Positions 41,673 through 50,086 of a DNA stretch of 64,000 nucleotides are shown here, piece by piece; the stretch's first letter is position 1; the number at the start of each line of letters is the position of its first letter. The notes beneath the pieces are model-generated. The model saw nothing but the letters and a program-made list of their open reading frames with translations, was not told where the DNA came from and searched no databases. The stretch is from Bilamarchaeum sp050303335 (lineage in GTDB: Archaea; Micrarchaeota; Micrarchaeia; Anstonellales; Bilamarchaeaceae): NCBI GenBank assembly GCA_050303335.1, contig JBNLBN010000001.1, positions 43,453-107,452 of the forward strand, read 5' to 3'. Position numbers and translations under genes: made by a program.

Positions 41673-42920
41673 CTAGGCTTTGGATTTTATGCGAATTACC
41701 AAATATATCGCTAAAATCACTACAAAAATACCACCTACAATGTAAAAAAGTGGTAAACCCTGATCTGATCCTGTGTTTTCTTGTGTATTTGTCTGGTTTT
41801 GGTCATCAGGCACTTCAACGTCCAACGTGGAGAATTTTCCCTCAATCGTTGCACGATTTCCTACCTTGTCCTTAACATCAGCTCTAAATGAAACGATGCT
41901 ATTTTGTGGTAACTCAGGAAATTCTGCAGAAAAAGTATTAAAACCTACCGTATAAACGGTTGCAGGTGAAAACGGCGTTGTCGCGTCAGATGGCTCCACC
42001 CTGTAGCTTACCTGCAGGCTTTTTATGTCAACCCCGCTTCCGAATTCACCGGGATCTGTAACAGGTATGGTCAGTTTTGTCCTATTATTCACTGTTTCTG
42101 GAATAATTTCTCCAAAAGTCGGTGGATGTATATCATAAATCACCAATGCACTTGTATTTTCCTGTGTATCAATCTCTCCCGTTTTTATCTCGTTCTTGTA
42201 ACTTACTTCAAATGGAACAACAAGCCCGTACGTTTTTTCTGTTGTGTAGCTTCCCATCATCTCATGCGTCTCATCAAAAATGGTCAGTTTTGCCTGCAGC
42301 GGTCCTCCAAAGTCATCGATCACATTGACTGTCAGCTGCTCGAAAGGAAAAGTCACTATAAAATTTATATCATCATCGACAACGATGACTCCGCTCTGCT
42401 TCGCCCTTTCGTAACTGGCAAGATAGTCGTATTCCCCTTCAGGAAGGTATATCCTTGTGAAACCGTTGTTGTTGGTCTTCTGGAACCTGTTTGAAATTGT
42501 TACTGATGCGTTCGGTATTCCAAGTCCGAACTGGTCCTTGACATAGAAATTCACCGGAAAGACATTCTCAAGCACAACGCTTACTATTGATCCGTGCTGG
42601 TTTGCCTCGACCTTCTCTGTCTCATTAACTTCGTTCAGCTTGGCGAAGATGGTGATAGTGCAGTCTATATCCCGGATAGTAGTTCCCTGGTTTATGATCT
42701 TGAAGTGCACCATCCCCCGTTCGTCTGTCTGCCTCACTTTGGTTGTAAAGTACTGCTGTCCGAAGGAGGTCCCGGTGTCGTATGTTATGGTAACATCGAC
42801 GTTTTGGATGGGCCTGAGATTCGCATCAAGCACCTGCACATCGAATTCATCAGTCTTTCCCGAACAAAAATCCTCTGCAAAAGCAGTTGTTATCAAAAGT
42901 AGCAACAGCAAGTATTTCAT
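41673..42920 (-). CDS. Membrane-anchored surface protein with Ig-like domains
   Basis: The 415-residue protein has a signal peptide (MKYLLLLLLITTAFA), about 360 residues of beta-rich sequence and a C-terminal helix (YIVGGIFVVILAIYLVIRI) with basic tail. Segments such as VTITYDTGTSFGQQ and FYVKDQFGLGIPNASVTISN resemble carboxypeptidase-regulatory or Ig-like modules. Several N-X-S/T sequons occur. A cell-surface or adhesion role is plausible; no enzyme motif is seen. Confidence 0.78.
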   Translation of the reverse strand: MKYLLLLLLITTAFAEDFCSGKTDEFDVQVLDANLRPIQNVDVTITYDTGTSFGQQYFTTKVRQTDERGMVHFKIINQGTTIRDIDCTITIFAKLNEVNETEKVEANQHGSIVSVVLENVFPVNFYVKDQFGLGIPNASVTISNRFQKTNNNGFTRIYLPEGEYDYLASYERAKQSGVIVVDDDINFIVTFPFEQLTVNVIDDFGGPLQAKLTIFDETHEMMGSYTTEKTYGLVVPFEVSYKNEIKTGEIDTQENTSALVIYDIHPPTFGEIIPETVNNRTKLTIPVTDPGEFGSGVDIKSLQVSYRVEPSDATTPFSPATVYTVGFNTFSAEFPELPQNSIVSFRADVKDKVGNRATIEGKFSTLDVEVPDDQNQTNTQENTGSDQGLPLFYIVGGIFVVILAIYLVIRIKSKA

Positions 42921-42945
42921 AACCCTTCTTTATTATCTAAAATTT

Positions 42946-44097
42946 TTAATACTCTCCCAATGTCTTCTGCCTTGAACTGAGCATCTCCCGTATGAGGACG
43001 CCCTGGTCAATGAACCTTGATATCGGCAGCTTCATCTTTGTCGATACATAATTCATCGCGGACCTGAAGCTTTCGAATTCCCTTGGCTTTTCATTCATCG
43101 CATTCCGGACATTCTCCCTCACATTGAACACTCCAAGAGGTATATATCCTTCGCGTGCTTCGCGCAGTATTATCGCTCCGGCCTGCTTTTTCATCCTCAT
43201 CAGGCCTTCGAGCACCCCGAACTTGGCGCTGTAATAGCATCCTCCGACCACAGAGTAGCTTTTCTTTGGCTTCCACTGCTCGTAATCTGCAAAAATCATT
43301 TCCTCGTTTCCAAGGATCCTGATAAAAGCCTCTATCCATTCGTACTGCCACGGAGTCGGAAGAAGGATTATTGCATAATAGTTGTTGAGGCTCGAGAATT
43401 CGAATACCTGGAAATTGTGGAGGATATCGAAATACTTCACATTATCATAAAGGTACGATGCAAGCATGCTGTCTACTGCGGTAATAGACCATCTTGTAGG
43501 GACAAGCTTCCGCTCAATTCCCATAGATCCTGTAGAAAGCGCCTTCTGAAGGTTCGAGACAAGCACCCTGTCATTGTAAAGCCCGACAACTGCATCCCTT
43601 GCAAGGAGGTCGGTATCATAATACGCCTTCTCAAGTCCCCGGTCCCACTTTACATTTTCGATCTCGAATTTGTCAAGCCTGGCGCTTGGCCCATGCGGCT
43701 GGTGCTCGTTGTCGAACATGAAGCCCCTTGGTTTGTGGTGGAATTCAGCCTCGCTCTGTACCGATTCGCGAGCAAGCGATATTTCCTGGAGCTTTGTAAC
43801 CAGTTTGTCATCCAGGTCCCTGATTCCCACGATCTTTTTTCCTCTAACAAGATCCATCCTGAAGCTGATGATGTCCTCCTGTCCCTTATTCTGAGGTATC
43901 CATGCCTCAGGCCGGTCAAGGATGGTGCTCTCGTCATATTGGGTCATCATGGGCCCTACGGCAACCTTTGGATAGCCGAAGCTTCCTATAAATACCGATG
44001 GCGGGCTGCTTCCATCCATCTTTTCTGAGACATCTGCAGTCTTCCATCTGATGTTGCTGGTAATTTTTTTGAGATAGGCGCCTTTTCCCAAACCCAT
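42946..44097 (-). CDS. nreA: Archaeal DNA repair protein NreA family
   Basis: The 383-residue protein has the NreA hallmarks FIGSFGYPKVAVGPM and a conserved RMDLVRGKK region. Nre proteins act in archaeal DNA repair with PCNA; the C-terminus here, QKTLGEY, is a PIP-like peptide. Most relatives start with a CxxC zinc finger, but this protein begins without any cysteine. It is the gene after the 622-residue orphan in the same orientation, 25 bp apart. Confidence 0.85.
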   Translation of the reverse strand: MGLGKGAYLKKITSNIRWKTADVSEKMDGSSPPSVFIGSFGYPKVAVGPMMTQYDESTILDRPEAWIPQNKGQEDIISFRMDLVRGKKIVGIRDLDDKLVTKLQEISLARESVQSEAEFHHKPRGFMFDNEHQPHGPSARLDKFEIENVKWDRGLEKAYYDTDLLARDAVVGLYNDRVLVSNLQKALSTGSMGIERKLVPTRWSITAVDSMLASYLYDNVKYFDILHNFQVFEFSSLNNYYAIILLPTPWQYEWIEAFIRILGNEEMIFADYEQWKPKKSYSVVGGCYYSAKFGVLEGLMRMKKQAGAIILREAREGYIPLGVFNVRENVRNAMNEKPREFESFRSAMNYVSTKMKLPISRFIDQGVLIREMLSSRQKTLGEY

Positions 44098-44122
44098 GGA
44101 TATGAATTAGATCATTCTTGAT

Positions 44123-45991
44123 TTAAACCGGCTCTATCTTGTTCCCGTTCCGCACGACCTTTATTGTTCTCGGGTAAGGTTCATCGTGCACAATGAAATA
44201 CTTGGGCTCCTGGCCATTATCAGTAAGGCATACGATGTTCAATCCGTACTGAATCTGAAGGTTGACATTGTCAGGAGGAATCTCCTGCAGCCATCTGGGC
44301 TTTCCTTCGGGCAAAGCGTTTATCAGAGGGACCCTCTCCGACGGTGATGTGGGCAGGCTTACGTGTTCCGGTTTCAGGGATTCCGTTCTTCTTGAAATCT
44401 CATCCCTCATCCTCTGCAGCCTTTCGCCTACGTTATCCGCTTTCCTTGCAAACACCTTGATCTTCCTGTCCTCGAACATTGTCTTCCTTGATCCCATGTA
44501 ATCCTTGTCGAAAACAAAGTACCATCTCCCATGGAGGGATATCAAGGGTATTATTTCATCATTCTCAAGCTGCTTGTTTGCGATTCTTACAAGCCCTACA
44601 AGTTCGACCATAGGCATTTTTGAAAACAGGTCGCCGATAGGATAAAGGTACCTGACTTTTGATTCCGATAGTCCGACATCGTAAGCATCATAAATCTCGG
44701 CCATCTCGCTTTCATAAGGCTGGACATATCCTGCCTTCACTGGCAGAGGAGGTCCCGCCTTTCCGTAAAAGCTCAAGTGGCTTGTCTTCTTGTTCCTGAA
44801 AATCCCGTGGCCGTTCAGTTCGGTAACGTCGATCCTTCTGCCGCTCCTGCTGCAGATCCTGGCCTGGGGGTAATCCTGTACAAGTTCCTTCCATTGCTGG
44901 ACCGTCTCGGCCCTGACTACATAATACTCGCGATTGTTTATCGTAACGCTGCGGTGATCGGCAAAACTCCTGAGAACCTTAAGGTTGTAACTGTTTTTCG
45001 TATCTGCTTCAGGAACAGGATGGATGAAAAGCACCCTCTCTTCAGGAAGATGCTGGAGGAAATGTTCATAATCTTCCTCACTGGCATGGCCGCCTATGAA
45101 TCTTTCCGGCCATTTAACCACATCATATTCCCGGGCCGAAATTCCGTAATGATCAAGAAAAGCCTCGCTTGTCATCTCGTTTGGCCATACCAGGAGCCTG
45201 GATCCGAATTTAGCAATAGATTTCTTTCCCATTTTTTCGTTAAGGAGATACTTTTTCCCAAGTATTTCACACCCCTCGCTTGACAATGATACGTAAAACC
45301 TCCTCCCCTCAGGCATTCCTTTCAGGCCCTCAACTTCGCTAGAAGGAAGGATGAATTCAGTGAGTTCTATGACATTCGGTATTCCCTGGATCTGGTACCT
45401 CTCGATAATTTCGATCTCTGATGTCTCCAATTCCGTTCCCTCGGATTGGTCTTCAGCAGGCGGTTTTGATCCGTTGCTATTTTGTCTCCTTTCTCTTGCC
45501 GCCTCGTCAAGCTGCCTGTGTCTCTTTTCCGCCTCTCTCCTCATCGATTCCTGCGTTTTTCTTAGTTCTTTCTGGGCAGTCTCCCTGGCTTTTTCCGCCT
45601 CTGTTCTCATTTCCTCTGCTTCTTTTTTCTTCCTCGCCTCTTCAGCCTCTCTCCTCAGCCTCATCTCCTGCTCTTTTCTTGCTTTTGCCTCTTCAGCCCT
45701 TCTCCTTCCTTCATCAAGGGCATTTTCTGACAATTCCCTGATATGTGCAGTCGGCTCGTGTACTGAGGAGTCATCATCCTTTTTTATTCTGAACAAAACT
45801 TCGCTATCATCAACAGCTCCTGTCCTCTGTTCTTTGTTTTTCGGCTTTGGGAGTGCAACCAGCCTTCCGAATATCTTCTCATGTTCAGGTGAACCTAGTA
45901 TTATCGGGTTGGCATAAGTTCTTCTGATGCCTAGTCTGGATCTTATTAATACGCTTGTAATATGTCTGGCCATGTCGGTCTCTCCCATCAT
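44123..45991 (-). CDS. 622-residue orphan with long charged coiled coil
   Basis: I do not recognise this protein. Residues about 75-190 form a continuous Arg/Glu/Lys/Ala-rich helix of coiled-coil type (for example EAEEARKKKEAEEMR). The C-terminal 430 residues are globular, with repeated aromatic segments such as GRRFYVSLSS, NREYYVVRA and GRWYFVFDKDYMGS, which may be related internal units. No signal or membrane segment is seen. Starts at 45991, 45988 or 45973 are possible; a TATA-like box centred near 46012 favours 45988 or 45991. Confidence 0.8.
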   Translation of the reverse strand: MMGETDMARHITSVLIRSRLGIRRTYANPIILGSPEHEKIFGRLVALPKPKNKEQRTGAVDDSEVLFRIKKDDDSSVHEPTAHIRELSENALDEGRRRAEEAKARKEQEMRLRREAEEARKKKEAEEMRTEAEKARETAQKELRKTQESMRREAEKRHRQLDEAARERRQNSNGSKPPAEDQSEGTELETSEIEIIERYQIQGIPNVIELTEFILPSSEVEGLKGMPEGRRFYVSLSSEGCEILGKKYLLNEKMGKKSIAKFGSRLLVWPNEMTSEAFLDHYGISAREYDVVKWPERFIGGHASEEDYEHFLQHLPEERVLFIHPVPEADTKNSYNLKVLRSFADHRSVTINNREYYVVRAETVQQWKELVQDYPQARICSRSGRRIDVTELNGHGIFRNKKTSHLSFYGKAGPPLPVKAGYVQPYESEMAEIYDAYDVGLSESKVRYLYPIGDLFSKMPMVELVGLVRIANKQLENDEIIPLISLHGRWYFVFDKDYMGSRKTMFEDRKIKVFARKADNVGERLQRMRDEISRRTESLKPEHVSLPTSPSERVPLINALPEGKPRWLQEIPPDNVNLQIQYGLNIVCLTDNGQEPKYFIVHDEPYPRTIKVVRNGNKIEPV

Positions 45992-46077
45992 ATAGTGGTA
46001 AAAACAGTTTTTAAATGTTCTGAAATGCCATCAATTACTTTTTATTTGTTTTCCATTATCATTTTCTTCTAATTCAT

Positions 46078-46149
46078 GCGACCGTAGTCTACCGGTTATG
46101 ATTCGAGATTGCCAATCTCGCGGACCGGGTTCGATTCCCGGCGGTCGCA
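46078..46149 (+). tRNA. tRNA-Gly (anticodon GCC)
   Basis: The 72-base gene folds as a standard cloverleaf. The acceptor stem GCGACCG pairs with CGGTCGC, the discriminator base is A, the anticodon stem is CGAGA/TCTCG with loop TTGCCAA, and the T arm contains GGTTCGATTCC. No intron is present and CCA is not encoded. It lies 11 bases before the start codon of the next gene, so the two could share a transcript. Confidence 0.97.
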
Positions 46150-46160
46150 TAGTTGGTTTT

Positions 46161-46949
46161 ATGAGCGCGCTCGTAGATGAAATGCTAAAAACCCTAGAAA
46201 TCCGACCAGTCGCAGAATTACTCCCGCACGAAGAAACTATCCCCTTCAACATCCGAAGGCTCAAGGAAGGGATGCTGAATCTCGGCCAGATAGTCGATCC
46301 GATAATCGCTGACAAGGAAACAGGTCTTGTAATAGACGGCAATCACAGGCACAAGGTACTTGAGATGATCGAATGCCCTCTTGCCGTCGTCCAGGTTGTG
46401 GACTACAAGAGCGACGAAGTGACGCTTGGCACATGGTATCCTGTCTGCTCGCTCAGCCCGTCCGAAATATTCAACCTGGATTCCATAAGGCATGAAAAAG
46501 TTGATTATGAGGAAGGCAAAGCCGCTGTTGATAATCTTAAGGCTCCTTTCATGATCGTCTCGAAAGACGAATGCCACCTTCTCAATCCAGGGAAATACGA
46601 TATGAAGGGTATGATAAAGGAGCAGGTCTACATATTCTCGCTTCTGAAAAAATCCACGCTGGATTTCGTCGCGGATCTTGAAGAAGATGTCGCTGCAGGA
46701 AACACCGTCTTTTACAGGAGGGCATATACGAAGGAGGAAGTCCTCAGCGCAGCGAAGGAAAAATTCCTTTTCCCGCCGAAATCAACGAGGCACCTGGTTC
46801 CCGGTAGGATCATCCGGCTAAATATGAGGCTTGGGTGGCTCCACAGGTCGAAGGAATATGCAGAAGAGGAAATGAAAAGGAACCTCAGGAACAGGGTGTA
46901 TAGTGGAAATGTCCGCAAATACTATGAACCCGTCTATGTCATCTACTAG
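46161..46949 (+). CDS. ParB-fold protein resembling free serine kinase SerK
   Basis: The 262-residue protein has the ParB/SerK-type N-terminal motifs LLPHEE and VIDGNHRHKVLEM. In Thermococcus a related ParB-fold protein phosphorylates free serine; SbnI in bacteria does likewise. The C-terminal half is unlike ParB and has no HTH, so a chromosome-partition role is less likely. The ATG at 46161 is preferred because earlier starts lie inside the tRNA. The 3' end shares CTAG with the glutaredoxin gene. Kinase activity is inference. Confidence 0.75.
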   Translation: MSALVDEMLKTLEIRPVAELLPHEETIPFNIRRLKEGMLNLGQIVDPIIADKETGLVIDGNHRHKVLEMIECPLAVVQVVDYKSDEVTLGTWYPVCSLSPSEIFNLDSIRHEKVDYEEGKAAVDNLKAPFMIVSKDECHLLNPGKYDMKGMIKEQVYIFSLLKKSTLDFVADLEEDVAAGNTVFYRRAYTKEEVLSAAKEKFLFPPKSTRHLVPGRIIRLNMRLGWLHRSKEYAEEEMKRNLRNRVYSGNVRKYYEPVYVIY

Positions 46950-47236
46950 TTCCTGAATGGATCGAAGATCGTATTATTGATAAAATCCTCGCGCTCGACC
47001 TTGGGGTTCCGCATCGCCTCATTGATCGCTTCCGGCCTGAATCCGACTATTATGTTCCCCTTGACATCAAGCACAGGAACGCCCCTCTGGCCGCTTTTCT
47101 TGATCATCTCGATTGCCTTTTCCCTGTCTGCTGATACGTCGTGGTCGACAAACTCTATCTTGTTGTTGTTCAGGTATTCCTTTGCCATCGAGCAGAAAGG
47201 GCACGACGGCGTGCTGTAAACTATTACATCTGCCAT
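46946..47236 (-). CDS. Glutaredoxin-like thiol-disulfide protein
   Basis: The 96-residue thioredoxin-fold protein has the redox motif CPFC near residue 12, the cis-proline segment GVPVLDV and the GFRPEAI motif typical of glutaredoxin/NrdH. A non-native C-terminal tail of about 15 residues (EREDFINNTIFDPFRN) follows. It is divergent from a cysteine-containing HTH regulator with which it shares a symmetric promoter region. Confidence 0.92.
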   Translation of the reverse strand: MADVIVYSTPSCPFCSMAKEYLNNNKIEFVDHDVSADREKAIEMIKKSGQRGVPVLDVKGNIIVGFRPEAINEAMRNPKVEREDFINNTIFDPFRN

Positions 47237-47242
47237 TTAATT

Positions 47243-47322
47243 CACCTGTGCATACATATTGCACAAATGCTTTTTAAAAAGAACGGACTAATGTATTTCC
47301 AGAACCAATATGCACAGGTGCA
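47243..47322. promoter_or_regulatory. Symmetric divergent promoter with mirrored TATGCACAGGTG boxes
   Basis: The 12-base sequence TATGCACAGGTG occurs at 47309-47320 reading toward the HTH gene and as its exact reverse complement at 47243-47254 reading toward the glutaredoxin gene. Both copies end in AGGTG, 5-6 bases before a start codon, and so include the SD. Palindromic sub-elements are TGTGCA-N7-TGCACA (47247-47265) and TGCAC-AG-GTGCA (47311-47322). A central palindromic TTTTTAAAAA lies at 47271-47280. Confidence 0.65.
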
Positions 47323-47325
47323 ATC

Positions 47326-47670
47326 ATGCTTGATCTTTCATGCGTCGACCTTTCGGTATCGGACCTTCTGAAATGCTCCTTCGGGCTCAGCCAGCTCGAA
47401 CTGGAAGTGCTCACGGCACTGCTTGAAACGGATGGTATGACCGGCGTCTCTGAACTGTCAGACAAAATGGATCGCGACCGGTCCGTAGTCCAGAGGGGGC
47501 TGAGTTCGCTGATGGAAAAGTCGCTTGTGAGGCGCGAGCAGTCGAACAAGGATGGCGGCGGATATCTCTACCTTTACTGTGCAAACGGCAAGAAGAAGAT
47601 AAAGAAATCGATACTGGAAAAAAGCCGGTCCTTCTGCTCCCTTGTGAAGGAGACCGTTAATCGCTGGTAA
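47326..47670 (+). CDS. TrmB-like winged-helix regulator with cysteines
   Basis: The 114-residue protein has a winged helix of the archaeal TrmB/GntR-like kind (SQLELEVLTALLET, VSELSDKMDRDRSVVQRGL, wing GGGYLYLYC). Cysteines are present near residues 6, 17, 85 and 104. Its divergent partner is a glutaredoxin and both starts carry the same box, so it may be a thiol-responsive regulator of that gene and of itself. The redox role is inference. Confidence 0.82.
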   Translation: MLDLSCVDLSVSDLLKCSFGLSQLELEVLTALLETDGMTGVSELSDKMDRDRSVVQRGLSSLMEKSLVRREQSNKDGGGYLYLYCANGKKKIKKSILEKSRSFCSLVKETVNRW

Positions 47671-47697
47671 TTTATTATTTACATCCCAAATATCCTT

Positions 47698-48762
47698 ATG
47701 ACAATACTGCTTACCCCAGGCCCAGTGCCTCTGATGGATGAAATAAGCAATGCTCAGACAAAGCCCATGATCACGCACCGATCGAAGGAAATGACCGAGC
47801 TCTATTCCGACCTCGTAACCAGGCTGAACAGGTACCTTGGAAGCGAGGAAGCATATGTACTTACCGGATCAGGTGCTCTCGGCATCGAGACGCTGGTGCT
47901 GAACCTGGTCGAGAAGGACGAGAGGGTGCTCTGCCTTCCAAACGGTGATTTCGGATCAAAGCAGGCGCTCACAGTGAATGTTTATGCCAATGCTGTCGAA
48001 CATAAGCTTGAGGACGGTAAAGGGTGGAATCTCGAGAGGGCAAAGGATCACATAGATTCGAGCGGCGCAGATGCCCTTGCCATGGTTTACAATGAAACAA
48101 GCCTTGGCATAAAAAATGACATAAAGGATATCTGCAAGTATGCAAAATCCAAGGGGATGATGACGATAATAGACGGCATATCTGCCTGGCCAGGAACCGA
48201 GATGAACCTTGATGAATTCGGTGTCGATGCTTTTGTTACTGGATCGCAGAAATGCCCTGGTGCTCCTCCGGGAATGGCTCTGATGGGCCTCTCAGGGAAT
48301 GCTGTCAGGAAATACAGCGGAAGGGAATCCATTCCGAGCTATTACTGCGATCTAAGGCGCCACAAGAAACGATACGAAAAAGACCGGCAGACGCCAAACA
48401 CCCCCGGAATCACGCTGTTCTGGGCGCTCCAGAAGGCCTTCGATATTATCGACGAGAAAGGGGGCCCTGTTGCAGCTGCGAGAAGGCATGAAGCTGCAGC
48501 AGCATACGTAAGGAAAAGGCTTGTTGAGATGGGCCTCGGCCTGATTGCCGAGAAGGGATTCGAATCCAACACTGTTACCGGCTTCACAACAGAACTGCAG
48601 GCATCAGAGGTAAGGAAAAAGCTTAAAGAAGATTACGGCGTTGAAATTGTAGGAGCAAGAGGCGCATTCAAGGAAAAGGGATTAAGGATCGCCCACATGG
48701 GCAACTTCAATATGGATGAGATTGACCTGGCACTGGATGCGATTTCGAAAATCATTAAATAA
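47698..48762 (+). CDS. Class V aminotransferase (alanine-glyoxylate/serine-pyruvate type)
   Basis: The 354-residue PLP enzyme starts LLTPGPVPL and shows LTGSGALGIETLVLNLV, the cofactor aspartate in TIIDGISAW and the Schiff-base lysine in TGSQKCPGAPPG, then the C-terminal RIAHMGN. That places it with serine/alanine-glyoxylate aminotransferases. Amino donor and acceptor cannot be read from sequence. A TATA-like TTTATTA centred 24 bp upstream predicts a leaderless message. Confidence 0.93.
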   Translation: MTILLTPGPVPLMDEISNAQTKPMITHRSKEMTELYSDLVTRLNRYLGSEEAYVLTGSGALGIETLVLNLVEKDERVLCLPNGDFGSKQALTVNVYANAVEHKLEDGKGWNLERAKDHIDSSGADALAMVYNETSLGIKNDIKDICKYAKSKGMMTIIDGISAWPGTEMNLDEFGVDAFVTGSQKCPGAPPGMALMGLSGNAVRKYSGRESIPSYYCDLRRHKKRYEKDRQTPNTPGITLFWALQKAFDIIDEKGGPVAAARRHEAAAAYVRKRLVEMGLGLIAEKGFESNTVTGFTTELQASEVRKKLKEDYGVEIVGARGAFKEKGLRIAHMGNFNMDEIDLALDAISKIIK

Positions 48763-48792
48763 ATTAAGGTAAATATCCATGGGGTATATTTG

Positions 48793-49905
48793 ATGCAGGA
48801 GGAGCACGTTAATCTGAACAAACTGGTTTCACTTACTTTTGACGAGGATCCAGAAGTCCGAAAGGAAGCTGCAAGGTCGCTTGCAAAAACAGGGGATCCG
48901 GCGGCACTTTTCGCGTTGGTTGAACTCAGCTATGACAAGGAACCCTCAGTCAGGGAAGTGGCAAAGGACCTGCTTGCAAACAAGAAGGAGGACGAGCAGG
49001 ACGTGATGTCCTTTGCAGAACTCTTTTCACGCGGAGAGAAGAAGGAGCCTAAATCAAGGAAGGAGAAGGTTCTCGATCCCATCACGCAGATTTTCGAACG
49101 CCGGCTTGGAAAGGAAAAGGCAGACATAGTCAAGCAGAAGATGATGCCTTCTATCGAGAAGATGTACCAGAAGGCACAGCAGACCCACAAGAAGGAAGGT
49201 GAACGCAAGGTGATGCAGGAATTCCTTACGAACTATCTTGAGGTTATTTCAGACCTCGACCAGGTGGGAAGCCACGGCGAGATCCTGGAGTCGGCTTCTG
49301 TCGAAGTGACCCTGCCACAGGCAGAGATTACTGGACTGGACGAAGTTGGATCAAACGAACAGCTCGACCAGATATCAACCGAGATCGCAACGCTCGAGAC
49401 CGAAAAAATAGAAGAGATAAAGGAGGAGAACGAGATCGAGATTCTTCCGGACACTTTCTTCAAGAAGGCGTATGAAGTGATGATGCTCTCCGGCGGCGAC
49501 GACCAGGTCATGAGAAAGGAAATGGGCAGGATGATCGATGACGCCAAGCGCGAAATCACGCTTGCATTCAACCTGGCAAAGAAAAAATTCAAGGAAACGA
49601 AAATAACCGACATCACCAAGATCAAGGACCGGATGAGGAACATCAACACCGATCCGCTTATCGTACTTTCCGTAGAGAGCAAGGAATACCAGAAGAGCAA
49701 GAAAGTGAATGCATTCTACACGAGGATCGTGGTAAATGATGAGGAAGGAAACGAGGGTGTCATATACCTCTTTGACGACCGCGGAATAAACATCAGGCAG
49801 GGCATGAAGATCAAGATCGAGCGTGCACTTGCAAAGACATTCAAGTTCTCGAACGAGACTGCCCTGACACTTGGAAAAAAGAGCAATATTTATATTGTTT
49901 TGTGA
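48793..49905 (+). CDS. HEAT-repeat protein with C-terminal OB-fold-like domain
   Basis: The 370-residue protein starts with two HEAT-like helices (DPEVRKEAARSLAKTGDPAAL, then EPSVREVAKDLL), followed by a long charged helical region. The last 90 residues read as an OB fold like those of RPA/SSB: LIVLSVESKEYQ, FYTRIVVNDEEGNEGVIYLFDD, RQGMKIKIERA, LTLGKKSNIYIV. Nucleic-acid binding is therefore likely. Exact family unknown. ATG 48793 is used; a TTG lies directly before it. Confidence 0.75.
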   Translation: MQEEHVNLNKLVSLTFDEDPEVRKEAARSLAKTGDPAALFALVELSYDKEPSVREVAKDLLANKKEDEQDVMSFAELFSRGEKKEPKSRKEKVLDPITQIFERRLGKEKADIVKQKMMPSIEKMYQKAQQTHKKEGERKVMQEFLTNYLEVISDLDQVGSHGEILESASVEVTLPQAEITGLDEVGSNEQLDQISTEIATLETEKIEEIKEENEIEILPDTFFKKAYEVMMLSGGDDQVMRKEMGRMIDDAKREITLAFNLAKKKFKETKITDITKIKDRMRNINTDPLIVLSVESKEYQKSKKVNAFYTRIVVNDEEGNEGVIYLFDDRGINIRQGMKIKIERALAKTFKFSNETALTLGKKSNIYIVL

Positions 49906-49918
49906 GTGTTATTTTTTC

Positions 49919-50086
49919 ATGGATCTTACCAAGTATGAAATTGCACGTATAATCGGAGCCAGGGCCCTCCAGCTTTCAATGGGCGCTCCCCCGCTTATAA
50001 AAGTGAAAGACGGATCAAAAACCTTCATCCAGGTTGCAGAAGAAGAACTCGAAAAGAAGACTATTCCTTTAGTTGTCGTCCACTAG
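49919..50086 (+). CDS. rpoK: DNA-directed RNA polymerase subunit K (Rpb6 homologue)
   Basis: The 55-residue protein (start MDLTKYEIARIIGARALQLS, end ELEKKTIPLVVV) is the archaeal Rpb6/omega homologue that helps clamp assembly in RNA polymerase. The core motif ARIIGARALQLSMGAPPL is complete. The start at 49919 fits the family length and an upstream AT-rich box at about 49886-49897. The 3' end overlaps the convergent gene by 18 bp. Confidence 0.94.
   Translation: MDLTKYEIARIIGARALQLSMGAPPLIKVKDGSKTFIQVAEEELEKKTIPLVVVH

Noticed and set aside
46098..46160. Longer N-terminus for the SerK-like protein starting at 46098
   Set aside because: That start lies inside the tRNA-Gly gene, and the extra residues are tRNA sequence read as codons.
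46161..46949. Chromosome-partition protein ParB
   Set aside because: There is no HTH domain, ParA neighbour or parS-like repeat; the motifs fit SerK-like proteins better.
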